A DNA stretch of 64,000 nucleotides from Dyella_B humi (GTDB taxonomy: Bacteria; Pseudomonadota; Gammaproteobacteria; Xanthomonadales; Rhodanobacteraceae), in NCBI RefSeq assembly GCF_044904605.1, contig NZ_JADIKI010000022.1, positions 620,001 to 684,000 of the forward strand, read 5' to 3'. How positions within the stretch are numbered: the first letter of the stretch is position 1; every line of letters begins with the position of its first letter. Of this stretch, positions 8,447-18,246 are shown one piece after another. The translations under genes were made by a program, and so were the position numbers. The notes under the pieces were generated by a model, which was not told where the DNA came from, did not search any database, and worked only from the letters and a program-made list of their open reading frames with translations.

Positions 8447-9313
8447 TTAAGCGGCACGATGGTCGCTGCATTGCGTCAAATGATGCGGATCGAACTGCAT
8501 GAGTGCAGCCTCCAGCAGTTCGGACGGATGGACGGCCGTTTCATCTGACGTAATGCCCAAAAATGCGAGTGCACGGTGCAGGCTGGGCATGGGGTCGGAT
8601 GGATCCACTTCCCGTGCGCGTTCGGACTTCGACAATTTGCGGCCTTGGCTGTCCAGCACCAGCGGCAGATGCAGGTAACGCGGGGTCGGCAAACCCAGGC
8701 AGCGTTGCAGCCAGATCTGTCGCGGGGTGGAGTCCAGTAGGTCGCTGCCGCGCACCACCTGGGTGATGCCTTGCCAGGCATCGTCCACCACGCAGGCGAG
8801 TTGGTAGGAATAGAAACCTTCGACGCGGCGGATCACGAAATCGCCCACGCATTCCCGCAACGCTTGCTGCTGCGGCCCCTGCAACGCATCGACGAACGTG
8901 ATGGTTTCGTCCGGCATACGGATGCGCCAGGCCGGCGAGCGCTGGGGATCGGGCGAGGCGACGCAGCGCCCGTCGCGATGGATGCCGCTCGCCGCGGCCA
9001 GTTCGCTGCGGCTGCACCAACATGGGAACACCCATCCATCCCGTCGCAGTTGTTCGAAGGCCGCGTCGTAGGCGGCGATGCGGGATGATTGATAAATGAC
9101 GGGCTCGTCCGCCACCAGCCCGAACGCAGGCAGGGCGGCGAGGATGGCCTCCGCCGAACCCGGTACTTCGCGCGGCGGGTCGATGTCTTCCATCCGCACC
9201 AGCCAGCGACCGCCTGCATGGCGCGCACATAGCCAGCTTCCCACGGCGGCGGCCAGGGAGCCGGCATGCAGGAGACCGGTGGGAGAGGGGGCGAAGCGTC
9301 CGCGATAGCTCAT
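8447..9313 (-). CDS. gluQ: Glutamyl-Q tRNA(Asp) synthetase
   Basis: 288 residues, a truncated class I GluRS without the anticodon-binding domain. HAGS (residues 16-19) replaces HIGH after RFAPSPTG, and KLSKS is present. Two cysteines in CWCSRSEL and one in GRCVASP mark the zinc-site region. The enzyme charges glutamate onto queuosine at the wobble base of tRNA-Asp. ATG at 9313. It lies upstream of phaB on the same strand but with a 138-nt gap, so co-transcription is uncertain. Confidence 0.92.
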   Translation of the reverse strand: MSYRGRFAPSPTGLLHAGSLAAAVGSWLCARHAGGRWLVRMEDIDPPREVPGSAEAILAALPAFGLVADEPVIYQSSRIAAYDAAFEQLRRDGWVFPCWCSRSELAAASGIHRDGRCVASPDPQRSPAWRIRMPDETITFVDALQGPQQQALRECVGDFVIRRVEGFYSYQLACVVDDAWQGITQVVRGSDLLDSTPRQIWLQRCLGLPTPRYLHLPLVLDSQGRKLSKSERAREVDPSDPMPSLHRALAFLGITSDETAVHPSELLEAALMQFDPHHLTQCSDHRAA

Positions 9314-9374
9314 TGCCTCATTCTACGTAAGCTGACTGGAATGCTGGCGTGGGGCGAGATACGCGCGCTTAACT

Positions 9375-9402
9375 CTTGAAAAGCGGGCATTTCACCCGAA
9401 TC
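9375..9402 (+). promoter_or_regulatory. Candidate sigma-32 (heat-shock) promoter of htpX
   Basis: CTTGAAA at 9375-9381, a 13-nt spacer and CCCGAATC at 9395-9402 resemble the sigma-32 consensus CTTGAAA-N13-CCCCATnT. It lies 52 nt upstream of htpX, a gene under heat-shock control in E. coli. The -35 is perfect, the -10 imperfect. Confidence 0.5.
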
Positions 9403-9454
9403 TCTGCGGTCGGATTACCATCTTCCCCTTCGGAGCGAACTTTTAAGGACGACT

Positions 9455-10345
9455 ATGCGCCGCATCGCACTTTTTCTTCTAACCAACATCGCCGTCCTGC
9501 TGTTGCTGAGCTTCGTTTGCCGCCTGTTCGGCGTCGACCAGTGGGCAGCCATGCACGGTTACGGTGGCATGGGTGGGCTGCTTATCTTTGCCGCGATCTT
9601 TGGCATGGGCGGCGCCTTCATCTCGCTGGCCATGTCCAAGTGGATGGCCAAGATGACCACCGGCGCGCGCGTGATCGAGCAGCCGCAAAACGAGGGCGAA
9701 CGCTGGCTGGTTGACACCGTGCACCGTCACGCACAGAACGCCGGCATCGGCATGCCCGAGGTAGCGGTCTACGACGCGCCAGAAATGAACGCCTTCGCCA
9801 CCGGCATGAGTAAGAACCACGCGCTGGTGGCGGTGAGCTCGGGTCTGTTGCAGCAGATGGATCGCGAACAGGTCGCCGCCGTGCTCGGTCACGAGATCGG
9901 TCACGTTGCCAATGGCGACATGGTCACGCTCACGCTAATCCAGGGCGTGCTCAACACGCTGGTGATCGTGGCCGCGCGCATCGTCGGTCGTCTGGTGGAC
10001 AGCTGGCTTTCCGGTGGACGTGACAATCGCGGGGGCTCCGGCATCGGTTATTTCGTATCGGTCATGGTGCTGCAGCTGGTGTTCGGCCTGTTCGCCTCGA
10101 TGATCGTGATGGCGTTCTCGCGCTGGCGTGAATTCCGCGCCGATGCCGCGGGCGCCAAGCTTGCCGGACGCGGTGCGATGATCTCCGCGCTGCAGCGGCT
10201 GCAGCTCAACCATGGCGAAAGCACCTTGCCCAAGACAATGGCTGCCTTCGGCATTTCCGGCCCGCTGGCGCAAGGTCTGCAGCGCCTGTTCATGAGTCAT
10301 CCGCCGCTGGAAGAACGTATCGCTGCGCTGCAAAAGCAGATGTAA
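9455..10345 (+). CDS. htpX: Protease HtpX, inner-membrane zinc metalloprotease
   Basis: 296 residues. Two N-terminal membrane helices (residues ~4-22 and ~38-60), then HEIGH at 146-150 for zinc binding, and two further hydrophobic stretches after it. M48B family: it degrades misfolded membrane proteins together with FtsH. Upstream is a sigma-32-like promoter; htpG follows 188 nt downstream, so two heat-shock genes are neighbours. Length matches E. coli HtpX (293). Confidence 0.95.
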   Translation: MRRIALFLLTNIAVLLLLSFVCRLFGVDQWAAMHGYGGMGGLLIFAAIFGMGGAFISLAMSKWMAKMTTGARVIEQPQNEGERWLVDTVHRHAQNAGIGMPEVAVYDAPEMNAFATGMSKNHALVAVSSGLLQQMDREQVAAVLGHEIGHVANGDMVTLTLIQGVLNTLVIVAARIVGRLVDSWLSGGRDNRGGSGIGYFVSVMVLQLVFGLFASMIVMAFSRWREFRADAAGAKLAGRGAMISALQRLQLNHGESTLPKTMAAFGISGPLAQGLQRLFMSHPPLEERIAALQKQM

Positions 10346-10358
10346 TGCCGCTGGTTTT

Positions 10359-10383
10359 CCCCTCTCCCTTTTTGGGGAGAGGG
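10359..10383. repeat. Palindromic CCCTCTCC/GGAGAGGG element
   Basis: CCCTCTCCC (10360-10368) pairs with GGGAGAGGG (10375-10383) around a T-rich loop, directly after htpX. Similar hairpins recur at 12414-12439, 30843-30868 and in degenerate form at 57013-57034, always 3' of a gene. It may double as an intrinsic terminator. Confidence 0.6.
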
Positions 10384-10533
10384 TGGGGTGGGGCCAACCT
10401 CGCGAAAGGGTGAGGTTTGGAGCGTGGCCTTGTTGAAGTCTGGGGCAAGCCTTGTCCTCACCCTCGTCCCTTCCTCTTAAGCGGAGGGGTTTAAGAATCC
10501 TTTTCTTGTTGCCTGCAAACCTTTGACGACACC

Positions 10534-12402
10534 ATGACTATTACAGCCGAAACCCGCAAATTCGAAGCCGAAGTCGCCCAGGTCTTGCACCTGGTCACGC
10601 ACTCGCTGTACTCGCACAAGGAAATTTTCCTGCGCGAGCTGATTTCCAACGCCTCGGACGCCTGCGACAAGCTGCGGTTCGAGTCCATCGCCAAGCCCGA
10701 GCTGCTCACGGGCGATGCCGAGCTGCATATCGACGTGAGCTGGGATCCCGACCAGCGCACTATCACCGTACGCGACAACGGTGTGGGCATGAGCCGCGAC
10801 GAGATCGTCGCCAACATCGGCACCATCGCCAGCTCCGGCACGCGCCGCTTCCTGGAAGCGATGAGCACCGAACAGAAGAGCGATGCGCGCCTGATCGGGC
10901 AGTTCGGCGTCGGGTTCTACTCGGCCTTCGTGGTGGCGGACAAGGTCACCGTGCTCAGCCGCCGCGCCGGCCTGCCGGCCAGCGAAGGTGTGAAGTGGGA
11001 AAGCGACGGTAAGGGCGAATACTTGCTGGAACAGGTCGAACTGCCCGAGCGCGGCACTGCGATCGTGTTGCACCTGAAGGCCGACGAGGATGAGTTCCTC
11101 AAGCGTTGGGAATTGCGCTCGCTGATCACGCGCTACTCCGACCATGTGGCGTTCCCGATCCGCATGCCGCAGGAGAAGGACGGCAAACCCAGCGACGAAT
11201 GGGAAACCGTCAACGCCGCTTCCGCGCTGTGGACCAAGCCCAAGAACGAGATCAGCGACGAGGAATATCAAAGCTTCTACAAGTCGCTGGGGCATGATTT
11301 CAACGACGCGATGACGTGGACGCACAACCGCGTCGAGGGCAACCAGAGCTACATCACGCTGCTTTATCTTCCCTCGCAACCGCCGTTCGAGCTGATGATG
11401 GGCGGGCGCGATGAGCGCAAGGGACTGAAGCTCTACATCAAGCGTGTCTTCATCATGGACGCGGCCGAAGAACTGCTGCCGAACTACCTGCGCTTTGTGC
11501 GCGGCGTGGTCGATGCGGACGATCTGCCGCTCAATGTGAGCCGCGAGATCCTGCAGCAGAATCGGCAGCTCGAGCGCATCAAGTCCGCCTGCGTGAAACG
11601 CGTGCTGGATCTGATCGAAAAACTCGCCAAGGATGAGCCGGAGAAGTTCCAGACCTTCTACAAGGCCTTCGGCAATACGCTCAAGGAAGGCATCGTGGAA
11701 GATCATGCCAACCGCGAGCGCATCGCCAAGCTGCTGCGCTTTGCTTCCACCAAGGGTGAGGGCAGCGCGCAGAGCGTGTCGCTGGACGATTACATCGCGC
11801 GCATGCCGGTCGGCCAGGACACCATCTGGTACATCACCGCCGACAGCCACGCCGCTGCCGCGGGCAGTCCGCAACTGGAAGCGTTCAAGGCTAAGGACAT
11901 CGAGGTGTTGCTGATGTCCGACCGCATCGACGAATGGATGCTGGGCAGCTTGAACGAATACAGCGACAAGAAACTGCGCAACGTCGCCAAGGGCGAATTC
12001 CCGCTGGACGAAGAGGCGAAGAAGCAGCAGGAAGAGGCAAGCAAGGCTGCCGAGCCGTTGCTGAAGAAGCTCAAGGATCTGCTGGGCGATCGCGTTTCCG
12101 AAGTGAAGGTGTCCGCGCGCCTCACCGATTCGCCCTCATGCCTGGCGCTGTCCGACTACGAAATGGCGCCGCATCTGGCGCGTCTGATGCGCGATGCAGG
12201 CCACGACATGCCCGCCAGCAAGCCCACGCTGGAGATCAATCCGCAGCATGCGCTGCTCAAGCGTGTGGAAACGGAGAGTGACGAAGGCAAGGCAAAAGAT
12301 CTTGCCAATCTGCTACTCGAGCAGGCGGAGATTGCAGCTGGTGCGCAGTTGCCGGACCCAGCAGCGTTCGTGCAGCGCTTGAATCGCGTGCTGCTTGGTT
12401 GA
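10534..12402 (+). CDS. htpG: Chaperone HtpG (Hsp90)
   Basis: 622 residues. N-terminal GHKL ATPase domain: FLRELISNASDACDKLRF (helix with catalytic Glu and Mg-binding Asn), DNGVGM and GQFGVGFYSAF lid/nucleotide motifs. The middle domain follows with PLNVSREILQQ, then the C-terminal dimerisation domain. ATP-dependent cytoplasmic chaperone. Start ATG 10534 gives the usual N-terminus (ETRKFEAEVAQVLHLV). The C-terminal 40 residues lack the eukaryotic MEEVD motif, as expected for bacteria. Confidence 0.97.
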   Translation: MTITAETRKFEAEVAQVLHLVTHSLYSHKEIFLRELISNASDACDKLRFESIAKPELLTGDAELHIDVSWDPDQRTITVRDNGVGMSRDEIVANIGTIASSGTRRFLEAMSTEQKSDARLIGQFGVGFYSAFVVADKVTVLSRRAGLPASEGVKWESDGKGEYLLEQVELPERGTAIVLHLKADEDEFLKRWELRSLITRYSDHVAFPIRMPQEKDGKPSDEWETVNAASALWTKPKNEISDEEYQSFYKSLGHDFNDAMTWTHNRVEGNQSYITLLYLPSQPPFELMMGGRDERKGLKLYIKRVFIMDAAEELLPNYLRFVRGVVDADDLPLNVSREILQQNRQLERIKSACVKRVLDLIEKLAKDEPEKFQTFYKAFGNTLKEGIVEDHANRERIAKLLRFASTKGEGSAQSVSLDDYIARMPVGQDTIWYITADSHAAAAGSPQLEAFKAKDIEVLLMSDRIDEWMLGSLNEYSDKKLRNVAKGEFPLDEEAKKQQEEASKAAEPLLKKLKDLLGDRVSEVKVSARLTDSPSCLALSDYEMAPHLARLMRDAGHDMPASKPTLEINPQHALLKRVETESDEGKAKDLANLLLEQAEIAAGAQLPDPAAFVQRLNRVLLG

Positions 12403-12413
12403 TGCCGTCGGAT

Positions 12414-12439
12414 GCCCCTCTTCCAAAAGGGAGAGGGGC
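12414..12439. repeat. Palindromic CCCTCTT/AGAGGGG element
   Basis: GCCCCTCTTCC and GGAGAGGGGC form a short imperfect hairpin between htpG and the convergent TRIC gene. It belongs to the same dispersed family as 10359-10383 and could terminate transcription from both sides. Confidence 0.5.
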
Positions 12440-13050
12440 TATCCAGGCAGCAAATGCAATCGAGGTAAATGCATGCCGCCCACCACAGCCAGCAAGCGCA
12501 TAAGAAGAATCACCACCACGCCCGCGATCACGGCCACGCTGCGCGGCGCACCCGCCTTTTGCAAAATCAGATACACCACGATCCCCGCGATCGCCGCGGT
12601 GGCATAAAGGTCCTGCCGAAGAATCAACGGCACGCGCGCAGCCATCACGTCGCGCAGCACGCCTCCGGCCGTGCCGGTCATGGTGCCCATCAGCACTACG
12701 ATCAACGGGGATAATCCAGCCACCTCGGCGACCTGCGCACCGCTGATCGCGAACAGCGCCAGGCCTAGGGCGTCGGCGATCAGCAAGCCATTCCCGGGTG
12801 GCGGAAAGAACGTGATGTAGAGCATGGTCAATGCGGCGGCGAGCAGGATCACCAGCAAGTAGCGAGCATCGCGTACCCAGAAGATGGGATGCCGGTTGAG
12901 CAGCACATCGCGCAAGGTGCCGCCGCCGATAGCGGTCAGCGCCGCCAAGGCCACGCCACCGAGCAAATCCATGCCGGAAGCCGCCGCGACCAGCACGCCG
13001 CTGACAGCAAAGACGGCCACCCCGATCAGATCCAGCAGATAAAGCAGCAT
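12439..13050 (-). CDS. Trimeric intracellular cation (TRIC) channel family protein (UPF0126, YicG-like)
   Basis: 203 residues from ATG 13050, which has GGAGGAG just upstream (a GTG 18 nt earlier is less likely). Seven hydrophobic segments arranged as an internal duplication, with the two hallmark glycine blocks TAIGGGTLRDVLL and TGTAGGVLRDVMA. Prokaryotic TRIC proteins form trimeric monovalent-cation channels in the inner membrane. It stands alone, divergent from hslR. Confidence 0.88.
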   Translation of the reverse strand: MLLYLLDLIGVAVFAVSGVLVAAASGMDLLGGVALAALTAIGGGTLRDVLLNRHPIFWVRDARYLLVILLAAALTMLYITFFPPPGNGLLIADALGLALFAISGAQVAEVAGLSPLIVVLMGTMTGTAGGVLRDVMAARVPLILRQDLYATAAIAGIVVYLILQKAGAPRSVAVIAGVVVILLMRLLAVVGGMHLPRLHLLPG

Positions 13051-13147
13051 GCGGACTCCTCCACGCACAGCATTCGTCGGCTTGCATCAGCGTGGCGGCG
13101 TTCCCACTTAGCCTGCATTCGCTTGGCCACACGCCGATAATGCCACG

Positions 13148-13552
13148 ATGAAACATGCAACCCACGAACCCCTCACCGAAGTACGCGCCGATGTCTGGCT
13201 ATGGGCCGCCCGCATGTACAAGACACGCAGCCTGGCCAAGCAGGCGATCGATGGCGGCAAGGTCACGGTGAACGGCGCCGGCTGCAAGCCTTCCAAGGTG
13301 CTGCATGTGGGCGATAGCGTGCGATTGACCCGCGGCGAGGAGCGCCTGGAGCTGGAAATCCTGGCGCTTTCGGAGCAACGCGGTCCTGCCAATGTGGCGC
13401 AAGCGCTCTATAGCGAAACCGAGGCCAGCCGCCTGGCGCGCGAGCAGGCGCGAGAGCAGCGTCGCTTGAGCGGAGCAGGCCTCAACCACCCTCCGACACG
13501 CCCAAACAAGCAGCAACGTCGAGAATTGCGACGGCTTAAGGATTTTCCCTGA
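13148..13552 (+). CDS. hslR: Heat-shock protein 15, ribosome-associated S4 RNA-binding protein
   Basis: 134 residues. An S4 domain fills residues ~8-75 (RADVWLWAARMYKTRSLAKQA, GGKVTVNG, KPSKVLHVGD) and a basic tail ends in NKQQRRELRRLKDF, as in Hsp15. The protein binds free 50S subunits carrying a nascent chain and helps recycle them after heat shock. It fits the stress-gene neighbourhood (htpX, htpG). Confidence 0.92.
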   Translation: MKHATHEPLTEVRADVWLWAARMYKTRSLAKQAIDGGKVTVNGAGCKPSKVLHVGDSVRLTRGEERLELEILALSEQRGPANVAQALYSETEASRLAREQAREQRRLSGAGLNHPPTRPNKQQRRELRRLKDFP

Positions 13553-13653
13553 GCAGCACATCTCAGAAATCCATCTGGAACTGCGTGAATATCATCCCAA
13601 AAGCAGGTAACCCAGGAGAGGTTGCCGCGAACCTGGGATTTAAGGGGGAACAG

Positions 13654-14202
13654 ATGAGCGGGATCGATTTCTTCAAGCGGCTGTTGGGTGGCCACGCGTC
13701 GGAGGCCATGCAACCGACCAAGTTGCTGCAGGCGGCATCAGGCATGCGTACATTGGTGGTCGACGATTCGCCGACCATTCGCGCAGTGCTCGGCAAGATG
13801 CTCGGCTTGGAAGGTTATGCGGTGCAGAAGGCGGTCGATGGCGAAAGCGCGATCGAACTGGCCAAGACCGAACAGCCGGAACTGATTTTTCTAGACATCG
13901 TACTGCCGGGCATCAACGGGTTCGCAGTATTGCGCGCGCTGCGCCACGATCCGCTTACCCAGCACATTCCGATCGTGATGATCAGTGGTAACCAGCAGGC
14001 TACCGAGCAGTTCTACGTGCAGCGCTTCGGTGCCGACGATTTCATCAAGAAGCCTTTTGGCCAGCGCGACGTACAGCGCGCCATCGATCAACTGGTTCGG
14101 GCGGAGCGCATTCCTGCACGCGTACCGGTGCCGGTGGTTGCCACTGAGGCAGCTATCTCTTACGAGGAAATTCGCAGCACGCTCTCCGGCATGGCTGCAT
14201 AA
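13654..14202 (+). CDS. Single-domain response regulator (CheY/PilG-like receiver)
   Basis: 182 residues from ATG 13654, which follows AAGGGGGAACAG; the in-frame GTG at 13585 is poorer. About 35 N-terminal residues precede a receiver domain with the DD pair (LVVDDSPTIRAV), phosphoacceptor Asp in LIFLDIVLPG, Ser in MISGN and Lys in FIKKPF. No output domain, so it should act by protein contact, as PilG/CheY types do; no kinase is nearby. A CCCAGG/CCTGGG inverted repeat lies in the ~50 nt before the start. Confidence 0.82.
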   Translation: MSGIDFFKRLLGGHASEAMQPTKLLQAASGMRTLVVDDSPTIRAVLGKMLGLEGYAVQKAVDGESAIELAKTEQPELIFLDIVLPGINGFAVLRALRHDPLTQHIPIVMISGNQQATEQFYVQRFGADDFIKKPFGQRDVQRAIDQLVRAERIPARVPVPVVATEAAISYEEIRSTLSGMAA

Positions 14203-14243
14203 ATCCACCCATACCCACCGCGAGCCGCCTGACTTCAGACGGA

Positions 14244-14278
14244 AGCGCCGCAGCAGAGGATGCTGCGGCGCTTTTTTT
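14244..14278 (+). terminator. Rho-independent terminator (bidirectional candidate)
   Basis: GCGCCGCAGCA and TGCTGCGGCGC form an 11-bp perfect stem around GAGGA, followed by seven T. It ends the response-regulator gene and lies just 3' of the convergent katG. Confidence 0.92.
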
Positions 14279-14294
14279 ACTTCCGTTTTTTGGT

Positions 14295-16478
<2,184 letters not shown>

Positions 16479-16569
16479 GTATGCACTTCCTTTGGTCGTT
16501 TGCGCCCAGCTATCTCGGCCCAGTGCTGCATCAGAGTGCCGACAAATGAAGGGTTTCAGTTAATGATGT

Positions 16570-16677
16570 TCAACGATGCGTCAACACCGGGTCATGTAGG
16601 ACTGTCGTCAGGCTGTCCAGCTTGTGTGCAATGAGGTGCCAGAAGACACGGAGAACGTCGGGCAGATTTGCTCTCAT
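16570..16677 (-). CDS. Possible small protein ORF (35 aa) upstream of katG
   Basis: On the minus strand an ATG at 16677 is preceded by AAGGA at good spacing and reads 35 codons (begins MRANLPDVLRVFWHL, ends HDPVLTHR) to TGA at 16570, 91 nt before katG. The peptide is amphipathic and contains no known motif. It may be a small leader protein of katG or mere chance; the 343-bp gap otherwise holds only regulatory-looking sequence. Confidence 0.3.
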   Translation of the reverse strand: MRANLPDVLRVFWHLIAHKLDSLTTVLHDPVLTHR

Positions 16678-16821
16678 CTCGTGTTCCTTAGTCGGCGCAA
16701 ACATTGGCTGGCGTTGGCTGGCTCGGTTCCGACTTTACGCAGGCGAGATGACTGATAGAAGTCGATTGTTTTGATGTTGGCGATAGCTGCAGGCTATGAG
16801 TGCCGAGTCCACCGCATGCGC

Positions 16822-17409
16822 TCAACCGACCAATTCCAGCGCAATGGCGCGCGCGGCATCCCGGATCTCGTTGCGGAAATCGTCATTGTCGATCGTGCGC
16901 GAGAGGACCATGGCGCCCACGCAAAGCGCAGCGACGGCGACGCCGCGTTGCCGCCTGTCGGTGTCGTCCGGCATTGCGATGCCTTCCCCGAGCATGCCGA
17001 TCATGTGTTCCAGCAGGGCGCAATAAGCCTGCTTTACCCGTGGGCTGGCGCGCGCGGCATCGGAGGGCAGGGCGATCATCGGGCATTGGCCTTCGATGTC
17101 TTTCAGATGCGCATCCGAAAGGTAGGCGTTCACCATGTTGCGGGCCTGGGCACCTTGGCAGTCCACGCCATCGAACGCCATGCCTTCCCAGCGTTGCGCC
17201 GGGTTGAAGTGCTGATAGGCCATGATCGCTTCGGCAAATAGTTCTTCCTTGGTCTGGAAGTGGTTGTAAAAGCCGCCACGGGTAAGCCCCGCGTGTTGCA
17301 TGATTTCGTCGATCGATACCTCGCTAAAACCGCGGCGGTTGAACAGTTCGCGCGCGCACTCGACGATGCGCGCTCGCGTTTTCTGCTTGTGCTCGGTGGT
17401 GTAGGGCAT
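16822..17409 (-). CDS. TetR-family transcriptional regulator
   Basis: 195 residues. The N-terminal helix-turn-helix (VSIDEIMQHAGLTRGGFYNHFQTKEELF, about residues 30-58) is a classical TetR DNA-binding domain; the rest is the ligand/dimer domain of the subgroup with a GCPM-like block (GQCPMIALPSD). Divergent from a glutathione S-transferase gene with a palindrome between them, so it probably represses itself and the GST until an electrophile is bound. Confidence 0.88.
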   Translation of the reverse strand: MPYTTEHKQKTRARIVECARELFNRRGFSEVSIDEIMQHAGLTRGGFYNHFQTKEELFAEAIMAYQHFNPAQRWEGMAFDGVDCQGAQARNMVNAYLSDAHLKDIEGQCPMIALPSDAARASPRVKQAYCALLEHMIGMLGEGIAMPDDTDRRQRGVAVAALCVGAMVLSRTIDNDDFRNEIRDAARAIALELVG

Positions 17410-17461
17410 GGCCGTGACGGGTGCGTGGATGATGACGCAGTAAGCCTACTCCCGGCCCTGA

Positions 17462-17479
17462 ATATGTTCTTGAACATAT
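17462..17479. promoter_or_regulatory. Operator palindrome between tetR-type gene and GST
   Basis: ATATGTTC-TT-GAACATAT is a perfect 8+2+8 inverted repeat in the 118-bp gap between the divergent genes, 53 nt from the regulator start and 49 nt from the GST start. Size and position fit a TetR dimer site covering both promoters. Confidence 0.7.
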
Positions 17480-17527
17480 GTTGTTTCTTGCCACACTCCC
17501 GGCACCCCCTTGGCAAGGAGATCGACA

Positions 17528-18157
17528 ATGAAGCTGTACTACGCAGAGACGATGAATCCGCGCAAAGCCTGCGCCCTAGCGAAGTATCTGGGTTCGCCGG
17601 TGGAATACATCCGGGTCGACCTGGGCAAGGGTGAACAGTCCAAGCCAGACTTTCTTGCCCTGAATCCCAATGGCAAGGTGCCGTTGCTAGTGGACGGCGA
17701 CCTGCGCTTGTGGGAAAGCACGGCGATCATGGCGCATCTAGCGGTAAAGGCCGGCTCGGACCTGTGGCCGCGCGAACCGGCCCAACAAGTGGAAGTGTTG
17801 CGCTGGCTGTCTTGGGATATCGCTCATTTCTCCCGACATGGCGGCACTTTGTACTTCGAGAACCGTATTAAGCCGTTCCTGGGCCTGGGCGAACCGAATC
17901 CGGCTGCGGTGGAAGAGGCCAGCAAGTTCTACACGCGTTTTGCCGCTGTGCTCAATGCGCATCTGGCCGACCGCAGCTATCTCGTCGGCGACAGCCTGAG
18001 CATTGCGGATTTCGGCGTCGGCGTCTTGCTGCCATGGGCGAAGGAATCGCATTTACCGTTGGAAGGATTCGCCCATATCGCGCGCTGGCACGAGCGCATG
18101 ATGGACATTCCGGCGTGGCGCGATCCATTCCCAGCGCCAGTATCAAAAGCAGCTTGA
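17528..18157 (+). CDS. Glutathione S-transferase
   Basis: 209 residues from ATG 17528, eight bases after AAGGAG. Thioredoxin-like N-domain (MKLYYAETMNPRKACALAKYL, NPNGKVPLLVDGDLRLWESTAIMAHL with the glutathione-binding Glu-Ser pair), then the all-helical C-domain with the N-capping motif SIADFGVG. Cytoplasmic conjugation or reduction of electrophiles is expected. Divergently arranged with a TetR regulator and likely controlled by it. Confidence 0.9.
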   Translation: MKLYYAETMNPRKACALAKYLGSPVEYIRVDLGKGEQSKPDFLALNPNGKVPLLVDGDLRLWESTAIMAHLAVKAGSDLWPREPAQQVEVLRWLSWDIAHFSRHGGTLYFENRIKPFLGLGEPNPAAVEEASKFYTRFAAVLNAHLADRSYLVGDSLSIADFGVGVLLPWAKESHLPLEGFAHIARWHERMMDIPAWRDPFPAPVSKAA

Positions 18158-18191
18158 GCGTTCACTCGTCTTCATAGCGAGACAGCGGCGT

Positions 18192-18224
18192 AGGTTGGGG
18201 TGAGGCGTAACCAAACCCCAACCT
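18192..18224. repeat. Palindromic AGGTTGGGGT/ACCCCAACCT element
   Basis: A perfect 10-bp inverted repeat with a 13-nt loop in the 89-bp gap between the convergent GST and mutS genes. Related elements occur at 43525-43550 and 52135-52172. No T-run, so it is better seen as a REP-type dispersed repeat. Confidence 0.6.
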
Positions 18225-18246
18225 GCTGCCCATTGGCAAGGTCGCC

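Noticed and set aside
10477..11874. 465-codon minus-strand frame opposite htpG
   Set aside because: Shadow of htpG; composition biased, no ribosome site.
13600..13653. CCCAGG/CCTGGG inverted repeat before the response regulator as a terminator
   Set aside because: No T-run and located in the leader just before the ribosome site; more likely a leader hairpin or chance.
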